Shown here piece after piece: positions 5,913 to 11,402 of a stretch of 14,698 bases of DNA. Each line of letters starts with the position of its first letter. The first letter of the stretch is position 1. A program made the position numbers and the translations under genes. The notes under the pieces are model-generated. The model did no database searches. It was not told the DNA's origin and was given only the letters and a program-made list of their open reading frames with translations. The stretch is from JBGTBQ01 sp041749275 (GTDB lineage Bacteria; Acidobacteriota; Blastocatellia; Pyrinomonadales; Pyrinomonadaceae), in contig JBGTBQ010000169.1 of the NCBI GenBank assembly GCA_041749275.1, forward strand, positions 1-14,698, given 5' to 3'.

Positions 5913-7049
5913 TTACGCCACGGCCAGCGTCTCGGTCTGCCGGTAGCGCGCGGCCAGCGCGAGGCGCTTCAGATATGCTTCGCGGGCGATCTGTACGTCT
6001 TCGAGGAACTGCGGCAACTCTTCGAGGCGGAGCGCCTGCGGCCCGTCCACAAGCGCGTGTTCGGGCGCGGGGTGGAAGTCCACGAGCACCATGTTGGCGC
6101 CGGCAATGATGCCCTGCGCGGTGACGTGCATGATGTCGAGGATGCCTTCGACGCAGCGTGCGCGCGTGCCGACCGAGTGCGACGGGTCAATACAGACGGG
6201 CATCCGCGTCAGGCGCTTGACGACGGGGACGTGAGAGAAGTCAACGAAGTTGCGGTGCGGCTCGCCGATGCTCGTCTTCATGCCGCGCAGACCGAAGACG
6301 ACCTTGCGGTTGCCTTCGCTGGCGAGATACTCGGCGGCGTGGAGCGATTCGTCTAAGGTGATGCCGAAGCCGCGCTTGAGGAGCACGGGGAACTCCTGCT
6401 GCCGCCCGACGATCTTCAATAGCTCGAAGTTCTGCGTGTTGCGCGTGCCGATCTGGAGCATGACGCCGGTGGGGCTGCCCGTCAGGTCGAGCGCGTCGCG
6501 GATCTCGGCGATGTGCGACTCGTGCGTGACCTCCATCGAGATGACCTCGATGCCGTACTTGCCGGCCAGCTCGAAGACGTAGGTCAGGCACTTCCTGCCG
6601 TGGCCCTGAAAGGTGTAGGGGCTGGTGCGCGGCTTGTAAGCGCCCATGCGCGTGCAGACCTGCCCGTTGTCTCGGAGCGCCTTCATCATCAACTCGACGT
6701 GCTTCGGCTCGTCCACGGCGCAGAGGCCCGCGAAGACGTTCAGCGTGTCCTGCCCGAAACGCACGCCCCGGTAGTCGAAATGCGTGGGGCGTTCGTCATC
6801 TTTGTGGCGTCCGATGACGCGGTACTCCTCGGAGACGCGGACGGCGCGCTCCACACCAGGTAAGTTTTTCATATCGTTAAGTGAAACAGCGGCGGTGTTG
6901 CCGATCAGGTAGATTTCCGTCAGGCACTGCTGCGCGCCCTGCTCGCGGTGGATGCGCGCCTGTATGTTCGGGAGGCGTGAGAGATGCGCCATCAAGCGCT
7001 GATAGGTCTCGCCTTCCGTGTCTATGTTGGGTGTCAGAATGAGAATCAT
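5913..7049 (-). CDS. DAHP synthase, type I-beta family, with N-terminal regulatory-type domain
   Basis: A 378-residue enzyme for the first shikimate step: phosphoenolpyruvate plus erythrose 4-phosphate to DAHP. Residues 1-75 look like the ferredoxin-like regulatory domain that precedes the barrel in Thermotoga-type enzymes and confers Tyr/Phe feedback there. The barrel has AGLC with Cys110, KPRTSPYTFQG (139-149), IGTRNTQNFELLK, LLKRGF with Lys225, DPSHS with His291, and DFHPAPEHALVDG with Asp324, His326 and Asp335. Several positions deviate from the usual family text: AGPC is AGLC, the glutamate of EVHP is Asp324, and CERGIRT is FGLRGMKT (252-259). Most catalytic and metal positions remain, so activity is likely. 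It is the last gene of the aromatic operon, 9 nt after tyrA, and is followed by a palindromic repeat. Confidence 0.88.
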   Translation of the reverse strand: MILILTPNIDTEGETYQRLMAHLSRLPNIQARIHREQGAQQCLTEIYLIGNTAAVSLNDMKNLPGVERAVRVSEEYRVIGRHKDDERPTHFDYRGVRFGQDTLNVFAGLCAVDEPKHVELMMKALRDNGQVCTRMGAYKPRTSPYTFQGHGRKCLTYVFELAGKYGIEVISMEVTHESHIAEIRDALDLTGSPTGVMLQIGTRNTQNFELLKIVGRQQEFPVLLKRGFGITLDESLHAAEYLASEGNRKVVFGLRGMKTSIGEPHRNFVDFSHVPVVKRLTRMPVCIDPSHSVGTRARCVEGILDIMHVTAQGIIAGANMVLVDFHPAPEHALVDGPQALRLEELPQFLEDVQIAREAYLKRLALAARYRQTETLAVA

Positions 7050-7058
7050 AAAATTACC

Positions 7059-7955
7059 TCAGCCCTTTATGTCGCCGATGGTCTCGGTCTCTCCGAACAG
7101 GGAACCCGTCACGCGGAGTTGGTCGCCGCCACTCGCGGAGTAATCCCACAACTCGTCGCGCACGGCGGCGAGCTTCTCGACGAAGGCGTCGAGGGCGGCG
7201 GCGACCTCCGCCGGATTGGTCACTAAAATATCGCGCCAGACAGACCACGAACTCGCCGCGAGCCGCGTCATGTCGCCGAAGCCCGCGCCCGTGATGCCCG
7301 CGAGCGCCGCCGCGTCGGGCTGGTCTTTCAACGTTGCCGCGAGCGCGCTTGCGACGAGCTGCGGCAGGTGGCTCACGAGCGCCATCGCGCGGTCGTGCTC
7401 GCGCGCCGTCATCACATGGACGCGCGCGCCGAGCTGCTTGAATGTTTCTTTGAGAGCGGCGAGCGCCGGATGGCTCTCTTCGTCTTCGACCTGCGTCAGC
7501 ACGTAAGGCGCGCCCGCGAACAGATCGGCGTGGGCGTGCGCGAGGCCGCCGAGGTGGCTGCCGGCGACCGGGTGCCCGCCCACGAAGCGCCGGTCTTTCG
7601 GGAGTTGCGCGCGCGCCGCGCGGCACACTTCCTGTTTCGTGCTCCCGGCATCGGTCACGACCGCGCCGGGCTTGACCTGTCGTCCACGTTCGCGCAGAAA
7701 AGCGACAATCTCGCCGACGGGCATCGCCAGATAAACGAGGTCGGACGAAGAGACCTCGCCACGCGCGAATGCGTAGTCAATCTCGTCAATGACGCCGCGC
7801 CCAATCGCTTCATCGAGGACGGAAGGCGACACGTCCCATCCGGAGAGACGGAGGCACGCCCCGGCGCGTTTCATGGCGAGCGCGAAGGACACGCCGATTA
7901 GCCCGCAGCCGACGACCGTCACCCTCTCCCAACGTTTTTTATCCGTCGTCTCCAT
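7059..7955 (-). CDS. tyrA: Prephenate dehydrogenase
   Basis: A 298-residue NAD(P)-dependent enzyme that converts prephenate to 4-hydroxyphenylpyruvate on the tyrosine branch (or arogenate to tyrosine, if arogenate-specific). Features are the Rossmann loop GCGLIG (16-21), DAGSTKQEV (102-110), GGHPVAGSHLGG (126-137) with the probable catalytic His128, HDRAMALVSHLPQ (187-199), and a helical C-terminal dimerisation half containing GAGFGDMTRLA. The usual HPMAGSExxG motif has His in place of Glu. No ACT domain is attached. It lies 40 nt after the prephenate dehydratase gene and 9 nt before the DAHP synthase gene, so one transcript serves both branches. Confidence 0.92.
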   Translation of the reverse strand: METTDKKRWERVTVVGCGLIGVSFALAMKRAGACLRLSGWDVSPSVLDEAIGRGVIDEIDYAFARGEVSSSDLVYLAMPVGEIVAFLRERGRQVKPGAVVTDAGSTKQEVCRAARAQLPKDRRFVGGHPVAGSHLGGLAHAHADLFAGAPYVLTQVEDEESHPALAALKETFKQLGARVHVMTAREHDRAMALVSHLPQLVASALAATLKDQPDAAALAGITGAGFGDMTRLAASSWSVWRDILVTNPAEVAAALDAFVEKLAAVRDELWDYSASGGDQLRVTGSLFGETETIGDIKG

Positions 7956-7995
7956 TGCTTTCGAGATTTGTGTCTGGCGTCAATCGAAATTCATT

Positions 7996-8844
7996 TCAAG
8001 CGTGCGCCGCGCGGGCCGAAGGATAACAACCCAGCAGCCGCACGCTCGCGGCTCTTTCTCTTAGCTCCTCAAGCGCGGCGGCGGCTTCCGCTTCGTCGAG
8101 CGAGGCCCGCAGGTCGAGATAAAAGTGGTACTCCCACGGTTGGCCGCGAACAGGTCGGCTCTCGATCTTCAACAGGTCAATGCGGCGGCGGGCGAAAGGC
8201 TCAAGCGCGTGGTGCAACGCGCCGGGCCGGTGCGCGAGCTTCAAGACGAGCGAGAGCTTATCGGCGCCCGCGGCCACTTCGCCCGACGGCGTAAGCAGGA
8301 CGAAGCGCGTGAAGTTCTCGCGGTGGTCTTCCAACCCTTCGCGCAGGATGTCGCCGCCGTAGATTTCCGCCGCGCGTTTCCCGGCGATGGCGGCGCGCGC
8401 GTGGTCGCCACGTTCGATCACTTGCGCGACGCTCCCGGCGGTGTCTTCCGCGACGACGCGGCGGACGTGCGGGTGCGCGGCGAAGAAACCTTCGCACTGC
8501 GAGAGCGCGACCGGATGCGATGCGACGGACTTGATCGAGTCGAAAGATGAGCCGGGGCAGCCGATGAGAAAATGCCGGATGGGGATGATGACTTCGGACG
8601 CGATGTGGAGCGTGCTTTCGAGCAGGAGGTCGTAAGAGCGATGGACGGAGCCGGCCAAGCTGTTCTCGACGGGCGCGAGCGCGCAGTCGGCAACCCCTTC
8701 GGCGATTGATGAGAAGAGCGACTCGAAGGTCGGGCGCGGCACGAGCGTGGCCTCCTCGCCGAGGAGACGGACGGCGGCCTCTTCGCTGAAGGCTCCGCGC
8801 TCACCCTGAAAGGCCACGCGCGGCGTGTCGGTCGCGGGACTCAT
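7996..8844 (-). CDS. pheA: Prephenate dehydratase with C-terminal ACT domain
   Basis: A 282-residue enzyme that converts prephenate to phenylpyruvate. The catalytic domain has FQGERGAFSE (12-21), PVENSLAGSV (58-67), DTAGSV (134-139) and the Thr179-Arg-Phe motif. The C-terminal ACT domain begins near residue 195 and carries GALHHAL (208-214) and ESRP (228-231), the usual phenylalanine-binding signatures, so allosteric feedback by Phe is expected. Its ATG overlaps the stop of the chorismate mutase gene by 4 bp, which implies translational coupling. In enteric bacteria these two activities are fused in one PheA protein; here they are separate but adjacent. Confidence 0.94.
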   Translation of the reverse strand: MSPATDTPRVAFQGERGAFSEEAAVRLLGEEATLVPRPTFESLFSSIAEGVADCALAPVENSLAGSVHRSYDLLLESTLHIASEVIIPIRHFLIGCPGSSFDSIKSVASHPVALSQCEGFFAAHPHVRRVVAEDTAGSVAQVIERGDHARAAIAGKRAAEIYGGDILREGLEDHRENFTRFVLLTPSGEVAAGADKLSLVLKLAHRPGALHHALEPFARRRIDLLKIESRPVRGQPWEYHFYLDLRASLDEAEAAAALEELRERAASVRLLGCYPSARAAHA

Positions 8845-9140
8845 CGCCGCATCCCTTCGGCCTGCGCGCCCGCCTGTTCGAGTGCGTGCGACTCGGCCCG
8901 GCGCGATTCGTGGATGATGCGTCGGAAGAGCCGCTCGACGGCTTGCGCGTCGAGCGGGCCGTTGTTGGCGGCGCGGACGCGCGCGATTACCTCGCGCTCG
9001 CGCGCGCCGTCCCAGACCGACAGCCCGACGCTCCTCTTCGTCTCGCCTACGCGGATGGCGAGCGCGGCGCGCGTGTTCAAGAGGCGCAGCAACTCGTCGT
9101 CAATCGCGTCTATCTCCGCGCGCCAATCTTCGATGGTCAT
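8841..9140 (-). CDS. aroQ: AroQ-type chorismate mutase
   Basis: A 99-residue all-helical chorismate mutase that makes prephenate, the branch-point substrate of the two genes that follow. The helix pattern is typical: WRAEIDAIDDELLRLLNTRAALA (Arg7 and Arg24 fit active-site arginines), then VGETKR (32-37, with Lys35) and DGAREREVIARV. The last helix contains VERLFRRIIHESR. There is no signal peptide, so it is cytoplasmic. It is the first structural gene after the Phe/Tyr-rich leader and has a good ribosome-binding site (GAGAGGAG) 10 nt before its ATG. Confidence 0.92.
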   Translation of the reverse strand: MTIEDWRAEIDAIDDELLRLLNTRAALAIRVGETKRSVGLSVWDGAREREVIARVRAANNGPLDAQAVERLFRRIIHESRRAESHALEQAGAQAEGMRR

Positions 9141-9170
9141 TCTCTTCGACTCCTCTCATCACACTAAAAC

Positions 9171-9210
9171 AGCCAGCCACGACATCCCTTGCAGGAGGTT
9201 GCGGCTGGCT
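9171..9210 (-). terminator. Candidate attenuator terminator before the chorismate mutase gene
   Basis: AGCCAGCC (9210 to 9203) pairs perfectly with GGCTGGCT (9178 to 9171). The 24-nt loop can pair further, and the stem is followed by GTTTTAGT. The T-run is short, so the terminator may be weak or the stem may act as a pause or translational block. AGCCAG just after the leader-peptide stop (9239 to 9234) can pair with the same 3' arm, which offers an antiterminator. Confidence 0.5.
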
Positions 9211-9239
9211 CAGGTGAAAACTTTTTGCGGCGTCTGGCT

Positions 9240-9347
9240 CTAGCTTGTCAGCATCTCACACGCGCGCACGCTTTGCCTGGGCCGCCTCCCCTCGTAAGAG
9301 AAGCGGTAGGTAAAAGCGTAAAAATAAAATCGCACGTTGCGCGTCAT
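9240..9347 (-). CDS. Phe/Tyr-rich leader peptide of the aromatic operon
   Basis: A 35-codon reading frame from ATG 9345-9347 to TAG 9240-9242, lying between a strong promoter and the first structural gene. Residues 7-18 read FYFYAFTYRFSY: four Phe and four Tyr in twelve codons. The operon downstream makes exactly these two amino acids, so chance is an unlikely explanation. It is analogous to the pheL leader of enterobacteria, which senses charged tRNA-Phe; the mix here suggests sensing of both tRNA-Phe and tRNA-Tyr. No strong Shine-Dalgarno is visible (GGACG is the best candidate). The stop codon adjoins a segment able to compete with the terminator stem. Confidence 0.75.
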   Translation of the reverse strand: MTRNVRFYFYAFTYRFSYEGRRPRQSVRACEMLTS

Positions 9348-9392
9348 GTTTATCGTCCGGCTGACTGGCTGCTCCGTGGCGGAGCGATTTCA

Positions 9393-9422
9393 ACTATACG
9401 CAGGCTTGAAAAAAACTGTCAA
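9393..9422 (-). promoter_or_regulatory. Strong sigma-70-type promoter of the aromatic operon
   Basis: TTGACA (9422 to 9417), an 18-bp spacer, and TATAGT (9398 to 9393) on the minus strand form a near-consensus promoter. Transcription should start near 9386. The first transcribed bases form a GCTCC/GGAGC hairpin (9371-9385) ahead of the leader peptide. Confidence 0.8.
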
Positions 9423-9603
9423 GAAATTCCTTCGCCCGCCCGGTTAAATCATTTTATGGCCTGCTAAAAATAATCAATTAGCCATCGCTATCCTCGCCTT
9501 GTAAAGTGTGCCCGTCTTGAAACCAGAATCGAAGAGGGACGCCAGATGAATGACGAGTGCCAGTGCCCGCAGTGTCGGGGGTAAACGAAGACGGTGCATC
9601 AAT

Positions 9604-9803
9604 CCGCCGCGTAGCGGCGGTTGGGTATAGCCCAGCGGTTCAACGCCGGGAACCGACGGCATGGAATCCCCGCGTCGCGTCAGCGACGCCTGAACCGGGC
9701 GCGGCCTGTCCGTTCATGCGTCGCTGACGCGACGCGGTGTGCGCCTCCCGGAGCGGACCGGGCGTTGAAACGCCCGGCTAAATTCAAACGCCGCTACGCG
9801 GCG
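9604..9803. repeat. BIME-like nested palindrome, copy 2 (after the aminotransferase gene)
   Basis: A 200-bp element with the same architecture as 5705-5891: outer CGCCGCGTAGCGGCG (from 9605) and CGCCGCTACGCGGCG (9789-9803), middle hairpins around ttcaacgccggg and gggcgttgaaacgccc, and central inverse copies of gcgtcgcgtcagcgacgc (near 9672-9689) and gcgtcgctgacgcgacgc (near 9718-9735). It lies directly after the stop of the aminotransferase gene. The remaining stretch 9423-9603 upstream of the aromatic promoter holds no gene I can support. Confidence 0.85.
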
Positions 9804-9831
9804 CAGGCCGCGTCCCCGTGGCTAACTCGCT

Positions 9832-11037
9832 TCAGCGGCGCGGCATGGCGAGAGTTTGAAGGAAGTTGCCGAGGCGGTCGAAGACGGTCTCAAGTACGTC
9901 TTCGCCGGCGAGGTAGACCAGGCGGAAGTGGCAGGGTGCGGGGTCGGCGCCGAAGCCTGAGCCGTGGACGACAAGCACGCCCGTCTCTTCAAGCAGGTCG
10001 AGCACGAATCGCTCGTCCGTCCTGCCCGCCGGGTCGTCCGCGCGGATCATCGCGTAGAAAGCCGCTTCCGGCGCTTCGCACGATAAACCCTCGATGCTCC
10101 TCACGGCTTCGACCACCACATCACGCCGTCGTCTAATCTCAAGCATAAACTCATCGAGAAAACTCCGGTCGCCTTCGAGCGCGGGGCGGACGGCGTACTG
10201 CGCGGGCGTCGGCGAGCAGAGCCGCCCGCTCGCCAGCCGGTTGATGGCGCTGATGAGGTCGGGCATCAACCTCGCGTGCGTGTAGCGCATCCAGCCGACG
10301 CGCCAGCCCGGCACCAGATGCGTCTTCGACAAACTCTCCAGCGTGATGACGGGCACGTCCAACTCTTCCGCCAATACGGATGACGGCGACGGCGGTTCTC
10401 CGAAACACAACTCGCGGTAAACCTCGTCGGCGATGACCAGCAGATTGTGCCGCGCGGCCAGTTCTAAAAGCTGCCGCGTCGTTGCGTCCGGGGTGATCGA
10501 GCCGGTCGGGTTGTTCGGGTTGATTAAGACGAGGGCGCGCGTGCGCGCGTTGATGAGAGCGCCCACCTCGTCGGGCGACGGCTGCCAGCCGCGCTCCGGG
10601 TCGAGCCGGTAGTCGCGCGCGACCGCGCCGAGCTTGTTGAGGATAGCCATGTAGAGTGGATAACCGGGCGCCGGCAATAACACCTCGTCGCCTTCGTTCA
10701 CCAGCGCGGAGAGGATTAAGTCCGCGGCTTCGGATGCGCCGGCAGTCATCAATACGTCGCCGGGCGTCGTCGTCGCGCCGAGCGCGGTCGAATAGGCGGC
10801 GACCGCCTCGCGCGCCTCGCGCAGTCCCGAAGAGTGCGCGTAGCCGGTGAACTTCTCGCGCAGCGCTTGCGTGACGGCCTCGGTGAGGTGCGCGGGCGGG
10901 CGGAAGCCGTAAGCCTGCGGGTCGCCGATGTTGAGATAGATGACGGAGCGCCCCCGGCGCTCGCGCGCTTCAGCGGCCCCGACGATGTTGCGGATGGCGT
11001 AATGAAATTGTGCGGTTCGGCTGGACGGAGAGATCAT
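9832..11037 (-). CDS. AlaA-like class I/II aminotransferase
   Basis: A 401-residue fold-type I PLP aminotransferase. PLP lysine lies in ESLSKTHLVPGWRVGW. Other family marks are NIGDPQAYGF near the N-terminus, GASEAADLI, INPNNPTGS, ADEVYREL and the C-terminal substrate arginine in CHFRLVYL. The text resembles E. coli AlaA (alanine/glutamate-pyruvate transaminase), including a PAQ...A stretch after the active lysine. Related enzymes act on aspartate or aromatic 2-oxo acids. Because an aromatic operon lies downstream on the same strand, a transaminase role for phenylpyruvate or hydroxyphenylpyruvate is possible but not shown. A GTG six bases upstream (11041-11043) is also open, but AAGGGG sits 5 nt before ATG 11035-11037 and directly abuts the GTG, so the ATG was preferred. 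Confidence 0.85.
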   Translation of the reverse strand: MISPSSRTAQFHYAIRNIVGAAEARERRGRSVIYLNIGDPQAYGFRPPAHLTEAVTQALREKFTGYAHSSGLREAREAVAAYSTALGATTTPGDVLMTAGASEAADLILSALVNEGDEVLLPAPGYPLYMAILNKLGAVARDYRLDPERGWQPSPDEVGALINARTRALVLINPNNPTGSITPDATTRQLLELAARHNLLVIADEVYRELCFGEPPSPSSVLAEELDVPVITLESLSKTHLVPGWRVGWMRYTHARLMPDLISAINRLASGRLCSPTPAQYAVRPALEGDRSFLDEFMLEIRRRRDVVVEAVRSIEGLSCEAPEAAFYAMIRADDPAGRTDERFVLDLLEETGVLVVHGSGFGADPAPCHFRLVYLAGEDVLETVFDRLGNFLQTLAMPRR

Positions 11038-11081
11038 CGTCACCCCTTGATGGATTTCTGATTCAGGATTGCGCGTGATGA

Positions 11082-11111
11082 ATAATACGACGCTGCACCC
11101 CTGATTGCCAG
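11082..11111 (-). promoter_or_regulatory. Probable promoter of the aminotransferase gene
   Basis: CTGGCA (11111 to 11106) and TATTAT (11087 to 11082) are 18 bp apart on the minus strand, about 45 bp upstream of the start codon. The -10 box is good and the -35 is moderate. It diverges from the sulfite-reductase operon promoter 60 bp away. Confidence 0.5.
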
Positions 11112-11171
11112 ACGAGCGCGCGTCAACCCGCCGCCCGCAATCGTATTTATGCGCCGATAAAAAATTTTCAG

Positions 11172-11201
11172 TTGACGGGCCTCGCCGCCATGCTTTACAG
11201 T
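11172..11201 (+). promoter_or_regulatory. Promoter of the sulfite-reduction operon
   Basis: TTGACG (11172-11177), an 18-bp spacer, and TACAGT (11196-11201), ending 9 nt before the leader-peptide ATG. The arrangement is the same as at the cysteine operon promoter (5617-5646). Transcription is expected to begin within a few bases of the ATG, leaving no room for a ribosome-binding site. Confidence 0.7.
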
Positions 11202-11210
11202 GCGCCCCTC

Positions 11211-11264
11211 ATGCTAATGGCTTCGACCATGTTCGGTTGTTGTTGTCCGCGCGAATTTCCATAG
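11211..11264 (+). CDS. Polycysteine leader peptide of the sulfite-reduction operon
   Basis: A 17-codon reading frame from ATG 11211-11213 to TAG 11262-11264 encodes MLMASTMFGCCCPREFP, with three consecutive TGT codons. It matches the peptide at 5554-5607 in length, ML start, GCCCP core and FP end, while the other residues differ; that pattern fits selection for the Cys codons and for RNA pairing. No Shine-Dalgarno is present, and the promoter spacing implies leaderless translation. In-frame ATGs at 11217 and 11229 are alternative starts, but the first one matches the homologous leader. The codons CCG CGC after the cysteines form arm 1 of the attenuator. Confidence 0.8.
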   Translation: MLMASTMFGCCCPREFP

Positions 11265-11375
11265 CGCGGGGGCCTTAGCGTGTACCGTGGCGATTTCGAG
11301 TGACTTGCTCCACGTAAAAAACAGCTAAGAAACCGGTTGGGTGTTATCGCTCCTGCGCTTTTCTTAGCGCGGGAG
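11247..11375 (+). promoter_or_regulatory. Cysteine attenuator RNA of the sulfite-reduction operon
   Basis: Arm 1 is CCGCGC (11247-11252), in the leader peptide. Arm 2 is GCGCGGGGG (11264-11272), beginning in the stop codon. Arm 3 is CTCCTGCGC (11350-11358). Arm 4 is GCGCGGGAG (11367-11375). Pairing 1:2 gives 6 bp, 2:3 gives 9 bp with two G-U, and 3:4 gives 9 bp with one G-U. CTTAGC (11274-11279) and GCTAAG (11324-11329) can close a stem that brings arms 2 and 3 together. Stalling at Cys codons would free arm 2 for antitermination; finishing the peptide would mask it. The complementarities are visible and the mechanism is inferred. Confidence 0.75.
11283..11333 (+). ncRNA. Conserved 51-nt RNA block in the cysteine leader (copy A)
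   Basis: This block matches the minus-strand block at 5485-5535 in 47 of 51 positions. It contains CGTGG (11286-11290) pairing with CCACG (11310-11314), an inner GAG/CTC hairpin (GGG/CTC in the other copy, a G-U-compatible change), then an A-rich run and GCTAAG. A plain attenuator spacer would not need this much conservation, so the block may bind a ligand or protein, or reflect a recent duplication. Confidence 0.65.
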
Positions 11376-11386
11376 TTTTTGTTTTT
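11350..11386 (+). terminator. Intrinsic terminator of the sulfite-reduction attenuator
   Basis: CTCCTGCGC (11350-11358) pairs with GCGCGGGAG (11367-11375) around an 8-nt loop, followed by TTTTTGTTTTT (11376-11386). The T-run leads directly into the ribosome-binding site AGAGGAG (11387-11393) of the sulfite reductase gene, so the stem controls entry into that gene. Confidence 0.88.
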
Positions 11387-11402
11387 AGAGGAGTTTTCGG
11401 CG

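Noticed and set aside
9546..9584. Plus-strand mini frame MNDECQCPQCRG, considered as a third cysteine leader
   Set aside because: An AGAGGGA site precedes it, but no promoter fits, no terminator follows, and no plus-strand gene lies downstream. The Cys spacing differs from the GCCCP leaders.
9474..9662. 62-codon minus-strand frame near the repeat at 9604
   Set aside because: Its first part is translated palindrome (PLGYTQPPLRGG). Frames of this type are common annotation artefacts over repeats.
11337..11402. N-terminal extension of sulfite reductase to an ATG at 11337
   Set aside because: It would be the translation of the terminator stem and T-run. A good ribosome-binding site points to 11403.
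11202..11402. SAM-I, T-box or cobalamin riboswitch in the sulfite reductase leader
   Set aside because: None of the consensus motifs I know (for example the T-box AGGGTGGNACCGCG or the S-box kink-turn region) is present. The peptide and four-arm logic explain most of the leader.
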